Assembly (NCBI GenBank): GCA_004352715.1
Contig: SCFE01000054.1
Span: 672,064 to 736,063, forward strand
Direction: 5' to 3'
DNA: 64,000 nt
DNA from: Hofstenia miamia
Taxonomy: Eukaryota > Xenacoelomorpha > Acoela
Part shown: positions 20,587 to 30,886 of the stretch, one piece after another
Layout of the letters: the number at the start of each line of letters is the position of its first letter
Position numbering within the stretch: position 1 is the first letter of the stretch
The notes under the pieces: model-generated
Seen by the model: only the letters and a program-made list of their open reading frames with translations
Told to the model about the DNA's origin: nothing
Database searches by the model: none
Position numbers and translations under genes: made by a program

Positions 20587-21474
20587 NNNNNNNNNNNNNN
20601 NNNNNNNNNNNNNNNNNNNNNNNNNNNNNNNNNNNNNNNNNNNNNNNNNNNNNNNNNNNNNNNNNNNNNNNNNNNNNNNNNNNNNNNNNNNNNNNNNNNN
20701 NNNNNNNNNNNNNNNNNNNNNNNNNNNNNNNNNNNNNNNNNNNNNNNNNNNNNNNNNNNNNNNNNNNNNNNNNNNNNNNNNNNNNNNNNNNNNNNNNNNN
20801 NNNNNNNNNNNNNNNNNNNNNNNNNNNNNNNNNNNNNNNNNNNNNNNNNNNNNNNNNNNNNNNNNNNNNNNNNNNNNNNNNNNNNNNNNNNNNNNNNNNN
20901 NNNNNNNNNNNNNNNNNNNNNNNNNNNNNNNNNNNNNNNNNNNNNNNNNNNNNNNNNNNNNNNNNNNNNNNNNNNNNNNNNNNNNNNNNNNNNNNNNNNN
21001 NNNNNNNNNNNNNNNNNNNNNNNNNNNNNNNNNNNNNNNNNNNNNNNNNNNNNNNNNNNNNNNNNNNNNNNNNNNNNNNNNNNNNNNNNNNNNNNNNNNN
21101 NNNNNNNNNNNNNNNNNNNNNNNNNNNNNNNNNNNNNNNNNNNNNNNNNNNNNNNNNNNNNNNNNNNNNNNNNNNNNNNNNNNNNNNNNNNNNNNNNNNN
21201 NNNNNNNNNNNNNNNNNNNNNNNNNNNNNNNNNNNNNNNNNNNNNNNNNNNNNNNNNNNNNNNNNNNNNNNNNNNNNNNNNNNNNNNNNNNNNNNNNNNN
21301 NNNNNNNNNNNNNNNNNNNNNNNNNNNNNNNNNNNNNNNNNNNNNNNNNNNNNNNNNNNNNNNNNNNNNNNNNNNNNNNNNNNNNNNNNNNNNNNNNNNN
21401 NNNNNNNNNNNNNNNNNNNNNNNNNNNNNNNNNNNNNNNNNNNNNNNNNNNNNNNNNNNNNNNNNNNNNNNNNN
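20587..21474. other. assembly gap (888 N)
   Basis: It lies between the unknown plus-strand ORF and the 3' half of the rightmost Polinton ORF. Confidence 0.95.
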
Positions 21475-21893
21475 TAGCGTTTAGGCAGAAAATAATAAAC
21501 ACCATTGTCGAGTCTAATCTTTACTGCAACACCATATCTTGTTTTTAACTGAACAGCATCCATGATTGTTAACCAGATTTTTTTCGGAATTTCACTAGCA
21601 GAACTCGCGATTGAAAAAGTACACGATGATGGTTGTGAATTTACATCATGTAAGCATTGTAAGATATCATCATCTTCTTCTTGTGCCTTTGTGTTGTGTA
21701 AGACAACAACATTATTAAGTGCAGGACGTTTTTGCTTGTGGGGAGCTTTGCGTTTTTCTTTAATAGGTGCAAGCGGTGCGTTCATCATCTCTTGTGTTAA
21801 TGGATTATAGTTGGAGGCTGGTGGAGTTGTACATAACTCGTCAAACAGATTGCCAAGTGAACCAGATACTAATGTTTCAACAGACATTGCCAA
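21475..21893 (-). CDS. Polinton rightmost ORF, unknown function, partial
   Basis: Minus strand, ATG at 21,893, open for 139 codons into the gap. It is Pro/Lys-rich (EKRKAPHKQKRP), has an acidic stretch (EEDDDILQCL), and then IWLTIMDAVQLKTRYGVAVKI and GVYYFLPKR. The last part recalls a short motif (VxTRYGxxVxxxLdxgxxxFLPKR) in small proteins of cnidarian and insect virus-like elements that may bind single-stranded DNA; this is memory, not a search. A TATATA box lies 61 bases upstream (21,954-21,959). The first exon-like part is duplicated at 22,186-22,310. Confidence 0.45.
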
Positions 21894-22185
21894 AAGTGAG
21901 AGACGAAATTGCGTAGAAGAAAAATAATGATTTTATCTGATAATTTGGGTGAATATATAGACTGACTTGTTTAATCAGTCAACACAAGTGATTTCATGTT
22001 TGGTATATATCAATCTCTATGAATAGATACATTTGACAGTTGAACAATGGATAACAAATTACGCTTTGTCTGTAGAGAGATTATACACACAGTGGTATAA
22101 AATTTATGTTGACATTGTCTATGAAGCATGCAGCTTTCTATGCGTATGAATATACACAGCTGGCATAATGGAATTTCNAGGCGCA

Positions 22186-22310
22186 GGCGGTGCGTTCATC
22201 ATCTCTTGTGTTAACGGATTATAGTTGGAGGCTGGTGGTGGAGTTGTACATAACTCGTCAAACAGATTGCCAAGTGAACCAGATACTAATGTTTCAACAG
22301 ACATTGCCAA
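22186..22310 (-). pseudogene. duplicate of the start of the rightmost Polinton ORF
   Basis: About 41 codons identical or nearly so to 21,893-21,770, with one extra Pro codon, truncated at the single N (22,178). The flanking 5' sequence is also duplicated but differs at a few percent of positions and by small indels, so this is either the other haplotype left unmerged or a second Polinton copy. Confidence 0.7.
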
Positions 22311-22494
22311 AAGTGAGAGATGAAATTGCGTAGAAGAAAAATAATGATTTTATCTGATAATTTGGGTGAATATATAGACTGACTTGTTTAACCAGTCAAC
22401 AAAAGTGATCTCATGTTTGGTATAAATCAAACTCCATGACAGTCGAACAATGGATAACAAATTACGCTTCGTCTGTAGAGAGATTATACACACA

Positions 22495-23011
22495 GTGGTA
22501 TAACAATGGCCATAGATAAACTATATTGACATTGTCTATGAAGCATATAACTTTCTACACACAGCCAGCATACTGGAAATTCACATTGTTAAAACAAAGA
22601 CTCTGAAAGATTTCAAACTTTTTGGTAAGCTATTTTTATAATTCAATCTCAGATATTGTTTTGATTCTTTGCAATATGATCTCTAGTTAGCTTTACCGAT
22701 ATTTCTTTTAAAACGTAATTTTATTTTAATAAATTGCTGCGAATTTGCAGTCNGTGGTATAACAATGGCCATAGATAAACTATATTGACATTGTCTATGA
22801 AGCATATAACTTTCTACACACAGCCAGCATACTGGAAATTCACATTGTTAAAACAAAGACTCTGAAAGATTTCAAACTTTTTGGTAAGCTATTTTTATAA
22901 TTCAATCTCAGATATTGTTTTGATTCTTTGCAATATGATCTCTAGTTAGTTTTACCGATATTTCTTTTAAAACATAATTTTATTTTAATAAATTGCTGCG
23001 AATTTACAGTC
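22495..23011. repeat. direct duplication meeting at a single N (22,753)
   Basis: 258 bases (22,495-22,752) are repeated at 22,754-23,011 with only about three substitutions. The two copies touch at the single N, which is the pattern of unmerged contig ends. Confidence 0.85.
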
Positions 23012-23400
23012 TGATGTTAAATTTATTATAGACTTTATAGAAACGTCATTTGTTTGTTAATTTTTAATTGAATTTGTTTAAATGAGTAATTGTCATGTGT
23101 TTTATATTGTGAATGTCATCTCGTTTGAATTGTATATTAACCATTAATTTAGATGCTACCGTTTGAAATTCATAATGTGTAAATGCACATTGTGTTTGTT
23201 TCCTACAGAAGTCCCCCAACAACAATAATGATAAACTAGCCCAATAAACAAATTTATTAGTACGATATATATGATCATTATAAGCAAAGTGTAGAATAAA
23301 TTACAGTTTTGTCTTGTCTTAAACACGTATGTGGGTTTTACCACGTACATTTAGTAAATATTATTATTCATATTTATCTTTACTTGGAAATATTTTTCAA
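23012..23400. other. Polinton subterminal DNA, no gene seen
   Basis: AT-rich with short frames only. It lies between the duplicated segment and the right terminal repeat. Confidence 0.5.
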
Positions 23401-23943
23401 TTCCACTTTTTAAACAAGTATGTAAATTAATTTTACTTGGAAATATTTTTCGATTCCACTTTTTAAACAAGTATGTAAATGTGGGAAATTAATACATGTA
23501 ATGCATGTTAATGCGGGAAAGTAAAAATAAAAAAAACGTAAGGTAATGTGGGAAAGTAAAAAATGTAGTTAGTTAATGTGGGAAATTAATACATGTAATG
23601 TATGGTAATGTGGGAAAGTAAAACTAAAAAAATGTAAGTTAATGTGGGAAAGTAAAAAATGTAAAGTTAGTTAATGTGGGAAATTAATACATGTAAAGTA
23701 TGTTAATGTGGGAAAGTAAAACTAAAAAAGTAAAAAAATGCAAACTAAATTAGGCCACATAAATAACACAAAAACTAGTAAAAGTACATTATGACGTCAG
23801 TAAAACACCCCCGCCAATATCCATGACGTCTCAGATCAAAGGCCACTCCTCTCAACCAATCAGCAAAAAGTGAGAAGGGCTTCTAGTCACCTCTCGACCA
23901 ATCAGAAAAAAGTGAGAAGGGCTTCTAGTCTCTTAATACTACT
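23401..23943. repeat. Polinton right terminal inverted repeat with internal minisatellite
   Basis: It pairs with 12,540-12,810. It contains three rounds of a roughly 90-base unit built from TTAATGTGGGAAATTAATAC and AATGTGGGAAAGTAAAA, whereas the visible left repeat has one. Near the tip a 41-base segment (caatcag..gtgagaagggcttctagtc) is present twice but only once on the left. Confidence 0.88.
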
Positions 23944-23949
23944 CACCAA

Positions 23950-24740
23950 CATTAATCAGCTATCATGTTGACATTCCACTGACCTTGGTATCACTTTTCC
24001 ATAATCTTTATGTCTTGGTGGAAGTGCTTGCCCTGCTCCTCACTTACAGCACCCAAATTCTCTAGAAAATAGTTCAAGTGGCTGTGCACTTTCCCACTTA
24101 TGTTACATCCAAGCTTTTGGAAAACATGAAGTATATTTTGGAACAATGTCTTTGTAAACTAGTGATATGATGTTCCCTAAAAAGTTCCTTGCAAATTGTC
24201 AGAAAGCCAACTAACCATTTTTTTCATCTTATTGCATTGTTTCAGTGGAACCCTTATCATTTATCAGTTGTCTAATATTTGGTCCATCAAATATGTTGGC
24301 TCTAATCTTTTCATAGCTCAGTGAAGGAAATTTCAGGCTAATATATTTGAAGCATTCCCATCTTTGTTGACACTTTTTATGCACTGTTTAATTTAACCCA
24401 GTTTAATCTACATTGGTGGCAGTAACACTTTGTGAGGAGCCATGAGGAGGATATTCTTTTCACCAATAGTGAAATGTTATCTCTTTAGTCCCTGATCACA
24501 TACTCAGTGTTCCTCCTTCTGGCCCTACTGTCCCAACAAAAAGAAAACATGTGTACTTAATGTAGCCACCTTGTTGGTGAAGCAGCATAAACAAAACTTT
24601 CATGTCACCAGATTCAAGCCATTTGCGATGATCATAGTTAATTTTAGTCAATAACATTTTCATATTTTCATAGGTTACCTTGAGATGAAAAGAATGGCTG
24701 ATTGGTATTGAGGTATATTGCAGAATCACAGGGCACGTCT
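23950..24740 (-). pseudogene. conserved transposon-associated ORF, 5' part (split by the Polinton)
   Basis: Minus strand, several frame slips. Blocks in order are KVTYENMKMLLTKINYDH, ESGDMKVLFMLLHQQGGYIK, WDSRAR, ECFKYISLKFPSLS, NLGAVSEEQG, FHQDIKIMEK, YQGQWNVNMIAD, stop, CW. I remember this series (gERFHQDi..mE.rYQG.Wd..MmADYCW) from many arthropod and cnidarian predicted proteins that sit in repeats; I do not know its biochemical role. A T-run slip at about 24,540 and several stops make it a pseudogene. Its 3' remainder is at 12,430-12,539. Upstream it abuts the tail of LTR element copy B. Confidence 0.65.
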
Positions 24741-25583
24741 AGCAGCTCAAGCAGTATGAAGATGCAAGGGATTAACATCACCAAGAGTGGCCCATACTCT
24801 AACAAAACAAATGAAGATTGGTAGTTCGCCAATTGCACTGTAAAAAAATGAACTGAAACCATTTCCAAGAAGGCATTCCAGCTAGTGACCAATTTACATG
24901 GCATCACACCAAAGCCAAATCATAAGAGACCATCCATACTCGCCAAATTGCTAATTTTGTGTCTCAAGTTTAATTTCTAGCTCAATAACAACTTTAGCTC
25001 AGTGCTCTTGTTATCTCAGCTCACGTAATAAGATATAATAATGTGTAGTTACCACATATTCACATATGCCAATGGCATATTATATTTGCATAGTGTGTTT
25101 TTAAGTGCATGTACAATCAATCAAATATAAAGCTCTTTTATTCCCTACACCTATGTGTAGCTGTAGAGTGACCACAATATGGGCTCACATCTGTCAAGGA
25201 GTGAGTTATCACCCCAGGCACAGTGGAGTACTTATCATATTAATAATGATGCTAAAAAGGGTTAGTAATACAAAGTAAGTAAAGAAGCAAATGTTATCCA
25301 GTGAGAGTAAAATTTATTTGACGTTTGCAACAATGAATTCCCTATTTTATGCAAAGAAAAAAGGTAAATATTTACCATTTACAAAATTCACATAATTCCC
25401 TCACAAATTAAATGAGCAATTTACAATTACACTTTAATCAAGGGGACAATTATAACAAATTTGAAACCTAAGTTTGAAATACTAAAAATCAATAAAAATC
25501 ACTAAATTAATAATTGGAATAGCACCAAATTGATCAAAGAGAGTGCCAATAAGATAAAATAAAAGGGCCTGAGTGACTCTACA
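24725..25583 (-). repeat. LTR-like tail of Ty3-like element, copy B
   Basis: Minus strand from TGTAGAGTCACT at 25,583 (after a run of G) leftward, homologous to the tails of copies A and C, including the MPCKLV.SW.AFLEMVS..LANYQSSFVLLE conceptual block that all share in part. The block from 25,309 is repeated across the single N at 25,924. Confidence 0.6.
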
Positions 25584-26539
25584 GGCCCCCCCCATTGCAC
25601 TGTTAAATATACATTAACAACTGGACAGTAGGACCACACAACAACTTTTGGGCTTCTTCAAAAATTTCTTTTGCCAGCACGTCATCCCAAGATGAAACCT
25701 CTGCAAAACATGGTCACCAAGTTACTTGCATGAGTGCCTCCCATTGTGTGATGGTTGCACTGCGCAGTCTGAAGTACTTTAGCTCCAGTAGCCTAGAACT
25801 GATGGGGCAATTATGTCATAACACGTTTAATCTCCAAGTAATTGTATCGTGAAAATGTTTATATAACCTAAGGCCCTTGAGGGTGATGAGGAGTGTCATT
25901 AAGGCATTGGTATCAGAGGTGTGNAAAATTTATTTGACGTTTGCAACAATGAATTCCCTATTTTATGCAAAGAAAAAAGGTAAATATTTACCATTTACAA
26001 AATTCACATAATTCCCTCACAAATTAAATGAGCAATTTACAATTACACTTTAATCAAGGGGACAATTATAACAAATTTGAAACCTAAGTTTGAAATACTA
26101 AAAATCAATAAAAATCACTAAATTAATAATTGGAATAGCACCAAATTGATCAAAGAGAGTGCCAATAAGATAAAATAAAAGGGCCTGAGTGACTCTACAG
26201 GCCCCCCCCATTGCACTGTTAAATATACATTAACAACTGGACAGTAGGACCACACAACAACTTTTGGGCTTCTTCAAAAATTTCTTTTGCCAGCACGTCA
26301 TCCCAAGATGAAACCTCTGCAAAACATGGTCACCAAGTTACTTGCATGAGTGCCTCCCATTGTGTGATGGTTGCACTGCGCAGTCTGAAGTACTTTAGCT
26401 CCAGTAGCCTAGAACTGATGGGGCAATTATGTCATAACACGTTTAATCTCCAAGTAATTGTATCGTGAAAATGTTTATATAACCTAAGGCCCTTGAGGGT
26501 GATGAGGAGTGTCATTAAGGCATTGGTATCAGAGGTGTG
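25309..26539. repeat. exact 615-base duplication meeting at a single N (25,924)
   Basis: 25,309-25,923 equals 25,925-26,539 as far as I can read, with the N between. This is best explained as the same contig end placed twice. Confidence 0.9.
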
Positions 26540-27513
26540 GGCATCCTCCACACTGATTCTTGTGTCAGGGTAAAAGTGGAGGAAAACCTCCCATAATGAT
26601 CCCATTCATGTAGTGTGGTCAACAAAAAGAGAAACAATATTCATTCACTTGCTGTAATGTCATTTCTTCAGGATTGTTAATGTTGGCATGTAACATTGTG
26701 ATTATTTTGATGCACTTCATGACATCATAATATCAGGTAATCATTTTAGCTTTGTTCATCCACATTAAGTCTCCTCCTGCCTGGAACAGAATTACAAAAC
26801 AGGGATCCAGAGAATTTATGGTTTGGTGGATTTTCTCCAATTGGGTAGAGATGGGCTGCCCCTTCTGAAATATATCTTTTATAGTAAGTTTTCCATTGAT
26901 GTAGACTCATTCAGGATTTCCACCTTCTAACAACATATCACAGGTTTCCTTGTTTATGTGAAAGAAATAAACAATTAGCAGGTTGTAGACATTAATGTTA
27001 ACACACTCGAATTTTTTAATCTTCTCCTTACTGTTCAGCAATTGGCACAGATGGGAGAGGTTAATATCTTTGTTGAACATAGCGTGAACTGTGCTTTGCC
27101 AATAGGGTTGTGACATACCACCTTGCATTTTCGAATTGTAACAAATAATAGCATTAATCTTGGGCCTACATTCTGCATCATTAATGATAGGAATAACATC
27201 AATGGAACAAGTTAGTACCTTAGTGTTAAAAGTCCATCACAGCTTGTTTCTAGTTTCCTCAGATAGGTTATCTCAAACCAAATGGACTGCCTGTTGTGTT
27301 GTGATGAAGTACAGGTGTAATATCTCATCCCCAACCTATGATGTTTTCGCTTTTCTTTCCTCTGCTTTTTTGGATCAAAAGCTAGTTGAATCACAGGAGG
27401 AAGGACTGGGACTAGGAGGGGGATTGAGTCAACTCAGGACGGGGTGGTGTTACTAATTTGAGCAAAAGGCACTCTAGTCTCCTCAGAGTTCTGCACAGAG
27501 AGTTGTCTCTGTT
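25584..27513 (-). pseudogene. ORF3 of Ty3-like element, copy B, internally deleted
   Basis: Minus strand. It starts with the hairpin unit (ACAGAGACAACTCTCTGT near 27,505) and the same leader as copy C, then an open piece 27,128-26,907: SQPYWQSTVHAMFNKDINLSHLCQLLN, FECVN..NLLIVYFFHINK, joined directly to ETCDMLLEGGNPE. In copy C these two blocks are about 730 codons apart, so B carries a clean internal deletion. Downstream blocks IKDIFQKGQPISTQLEKI, LDPCFVILFQAGGDLMW and EEMTLQQVNEYC follow. The breakpoint differs from that of copy A. Not functional. Confidence 0.7.
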
Positions 27514-28817
27514 CTGTGAAACAAAAAATGAGGTGAATCCCGAGTTTAATTATGCCTGATTACACCAAAGAGTTCATAGTCAATTCCAATGCAAGCTCTG
27601 TTGCCATCAGTGGTGTCTTAATCCAGATCATCTATGGTTGAGAAAGCCCTGTGCAGTACTTCAGCCTGAGGCTCTGAAGTGCTGAGCTAAATTATGTGGC
27701 TTCTAAATCCAAGATGCTAGTGCTTGTCAACAGCCTGAAGAAGTTTTGCTTCTTCATTTTAGGTCACCAGTTTACTGTTCACACTGATAACTCCATGCTA
27801 GCATGGCTTAAAAAGTTCTCTGGCAACAAGTCAAACATCATNGAAATATATCTTTTATAGTAAGTTTTCCATTGATGTAGACTCATTCAGGATTTCCACC
27901 TTCTAACAACATATCACAGGTTTCCTTGTTTATGTGAAAGAAATAAACAATTAGCAGGTTGTAGACATTAATGTTAACACACTCGAATTTTTTAATCTTC
28001 TCCTTACTGTTCAGCAATTGGCACAGATGGGAGAGGTTAATATCTTTGTTGAACATAGCGTGAACTGTGCTTTGCCAATAGGGTTGTGACATACCACCTT
28101 GCATTTTCGAATTGTAACAAATAATAGCATTAATCTTGGGCCTACATTCTGCATCATTAATGATAGGAATAACATCAATGGAACAAGTTAGTACCTTAGT
28201 GTTAAAAGTCCATCACAGCTTGTTTCTAGTTTCCTCAGATAGGTTATCTCAAACCAAATGGACTGCCTGTTGTGTTGTGATGAAGTACAGGTGTAATATC
28301 TCATCCCCAACCTATGATGTTTTCGCTTTTCTTTCCTCTGCTTTTTTGGATCAAAAGCTAGTTGAATCACAGGAGGAAGGACTGGGACTAGGAGGGGGAT
28401 TGAGTCAACTCAGGACGGGGTGGTGTTACTAATTTGAGCAAAAGGCACTCTAGTCTCCTCAGAGTTCTGCACAGAGAGTTGTCTCTGTTCTGTGAAACAA
28501 AAAATGAGGTGAATCCCGAGTTTAATTATGCCTGATTACACCAAAGAGTTCATAGTCAATTCCAATGCAAGCTCTGTTGCCATCAGTGGTGTCTTAATCC
28601 AGATCATCTATGGTTGAGAAAGCCCTGTGCAGTACTTCAGCCTGAGGCTCTGAAGTGCTGAGCTAAATTATGTGGCTTCTAAATCCAAGATGCTAGTGCT
28701 TGTCAACAGCCTGAAGAAGTTTTGCTTCTTCATTTTAGGTCACCAGTTTACTGTTCACACTGATAACTCCATGCTAGCATGGCTTAAAAAGTTCTCTGGC
28801 AACAAGTCAAACATCAT
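26867..28817. repeat. exact 975-base duplication meeting at a single N (27,842)
   Basis: 26,867-27,841 equals 27,843-28,817. The duplicate includes the head-to-head junction of copies B and C. It is probably an unmerged contig overlap, so the apparent second B piece and second RNase H piece are not extra copies. Confidence 0.92.
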
Positions 28818-28860
28818 GGTGGCTAGAGTATTTAAACGACTCTGGGGAGACTCCACCTTA
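28531..28860 (+). pseudogene. RNase H domain of Ty3-like pol, copy C
   Basis: Plus strand. PDYTKEFIVNSNASSVAISG at about 28,531 is the start of a Ty3-type RNase H, where the catalytic Asp of the usual TDAS is Asn; then, after stops, KMLVLVNSLKKFCFFILGHQF and TVHTDNSMLAWLKKFSGN follow. The reverse transcriptase upstream is missing: the sequence joins the reversed copy B at about 27,535. The same bases also appear at 27,555-27,841 because of the assembly duplication. Confidence 0.8.
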
Positions 28861-29211
28861 ATGCAGACTATTTTACCACTCTTCCCAGCTATGAGTGAGA
28901 TCTCAGGAAGCCACCTGCTGAAAAGACTCCTTTCTGGTTCATCCCAGTGTGTGATTACAAACTTCTTCCCAAAATCAATGCTGATCAAAATGGGAAAGTG
29001 ATCCTCCCCATCCTGGTGAAGGAAGAAATATCTCAAAAGGAAATTGCCATCCATCAGCTACATGATAAAATCCTAGTGGAAGTTATTGCAAAAGTAAACA
29101 ACCCAAATCATGCTATAAGCAATGTCACTAAAAGATACTTCCAGCACTACCACTGGAAAGTTACTGAAGCTGGGCTTCTTTATGCTCACAGTTGAAATAA
29201 CCAGCTGGTGA

Positions 29212-29860
29212 TTCCAGAATATTTTAACAGGGATCTCATCCAGAAGATCCATGAGTGAGGTCACCTAAGAATCAGCCAGACTAAGTGAGCTTTTAATGCT
29301 CACTATGTTACTATAGGAATACAAGCTACCATTCAGGACGTCATAGACAAGTGTGAAGCATGCCTGCTTCAGGGAGCCAGAACAGAGAGCTGAGCTCCAC
29401 AGTTGGGTTGCTGAATGAATGAACAAAGTAGTCCATATGGACTTAGAGAAATTATCAAGAGATGAAGAGGGTTTTCAGTATCTTCTGGTCCTGATTGAAC
29501 ACTTCACAAAATACATGAGGCTCATCCTGCTTGATGGTACTACAGCTGAAGTCATCAGAGAAAAAGTTGTAAAGGAGTGGATCTTCAAGTTCAGACCTAT
29601 GGAAAGGTTAGTTTCCAACTGTGGTCCTCAATTTGAAAATAACCTGATGGCCACCCTCATGAAAGAAGTAGAAATTGTGCACAACTTCACTACCACATAT
29701 CATCCTCAATTGAACTGTGTCAATGAGCAATTAAATCATACCATCATCAAACTAATAAAAGTAGTTTAGCCCAAACTGCTGATCAGAATTGGAAACAAGT
29801 AATAGAAGCAGTAGAGTTCTTTTAAAATACTGCCCTTCATCCTACCACTAAAGTTAGCCC
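29212..29860 (+). pseudogene. integrase of Ty3-like pol, copy C
   Basis: An H2C2-type zinc-binding region at about 29,205-29,375 (IPEYFNRDLIQKIHE, stop, GHLR, CEACLLQGA) is followed by the core, open at 29,419-29,769: first Asp in VHMDLEK, the second catalytic block reads VSNCGPQFEN, where the usual DNG has become NCG, and Glu in VNEQLNHTI. Further on FFxNTALHPTTKVSPFKAMFGQEASMP is the usual end of the core. The lost second Asp and several stops mean it cannot be active. The downstream KRNFDKKLYSKQHKQGDSV and LATNWQGPFII blocks up to about 30,230 are the C-terminal domain. Confidence 0.85.
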
Positions 29861-30239
29861 TTTTAAGGCTATGTTCGGCCAGGAGGCAAGCATGCCACTA
29901 TTTATAATGTTACAATGAACTTATCTTGGAGAATTTTGTGAACCAGATGTTACAGGAACTTCAGGAAGTACATCTTACTATATGCTGAAATACCAACCAA
30001 TCAGTTATTTGCCAGAAAAGGAACTTTGATAAGAAATTGTACAGCAAACAACACAAGCAAGGAGATTCTGTTTTTCCCTATTTCCCTCATCAGATTACTG
30101 ATGCCAATCAGGTGTGAAAACTTGCCACTAATTGGCAAGGACCTTTCATTATATCAAAAGAATTAGATCACCACTGGTACTTACTAAATAATGGTAGAGT
30201 TGCCCATTTTCAGTGACTTAGATGAACTATTAAAGATAT

Positions 30240-30662
30240 ACATAATGCAGTCATCATTAATAATAATGAGTTTTCCCTTGTCAACAATGGTGTAAATAAA
30301 ATTGAGTATTATGACAACCTCACTGAATGTGAGGAAGATGACCTTACACAGGTCAAGTACAATAGTAACCTTGGTAATAGTAGCAGCACTATAGCTACTT
30401 GTATTTTGCCTAAATGAAAAGCTAGAAACCATAGATATTTAGATCATTTAAATACCCAGGATTGGGACCTTAATCTTATATCTTTATTTAGCAACCATGA
30501 AATGATCAGAAAACAATCCACCAATCAGACACCATGTTTGAAGACAGATGAATCCATGAGACACAACAAGCTGAGCAACAACACTGAGACAAATAGATGA
30601 AAGCCCCTCATGAAAGTGAGAGCACCCAGCAGAGGACTCCAGCAGTAGCAGCCACCACTATG
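30240..30662 (+). other. post-integrase spacer of Ty3-like element C
   Basis: The conceptual frame reads ITEC..DDLTQVKYNSNLGNSSS and DHLNTQDWDLNLISLF, shared with copy A near 8,530-8,660. It is probably the C-terminal end of pol. Confidence 0.5.
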
Positions 30663-30770
30663 AGAGGAGACAACTCTTCTCTCAGGAGCAGACTTCCTGT
30701 GACAATGTTCAGAGACAACTCTCTGAGTGGGAGCAGACCTTGGATGACTATGCAAAGAGACAACTCTCTG
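30663..30770 (+). repeat. three hairpin-forming tandem repeats before ORF3 (copy C)
   Basis: AGAGACAACTCTCT or near variants at about 30,666, 30,711 and 30,756, a regular 45-base spacing, each an inverted repeat AGAGA-CAAC-TCTCT. They are linked by GGAGCAGAC phrases. Conserved in copies A and B at the same place. Confidence 0.65.
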
Positions 30771-30886
30771 TGCGGGACTCTGAGGAGCTTAAAGTGCCTT
30801 TTGCCCAATTGACTAATATAACCATGTCCTGAGTTGACTCAAAACTCCCTCCTAGTCCCTGTCCCTCCTTCTGTGACTCAACTAGC

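Larger units (their letters stand above)
12540..23943 (-). mobile_element. Polinton/Maverick (virus-like DNA transposon), decayed
   Basis: 11,404 bp including 2,888 N. Both ends carry the same inverted repeat (AGTAGTATTAAGAGACTAG inward from 12,540 and, reversed, from 23,943), flanked by a perfect 6-bp duplication CACCAA (12,534-12,539 and 23,944-23,949). AGT termini and 6-bp duplications are diagnostic of Polintons. Minus-strand genes from right to left are an unknown ORF, FtsK/HerA-type packaging ATPase, two small ORFs, retroviral-type integrase, a pVI-like small protein and the major capsid protein. Protein-primed DNA polymerase B and the adenovirus-type protease are not visible; 15-20 kb is usual for the class. 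Frameshifts and stops in several genes show it is no longer autonomous. Confidence 0.93.

Noticed and set aside
27555-27841. Second RNase H copy
   Set aside because: It is part of the exact 975-base duplication meeting at a single N and is almost certainly the same locus assembled twice.
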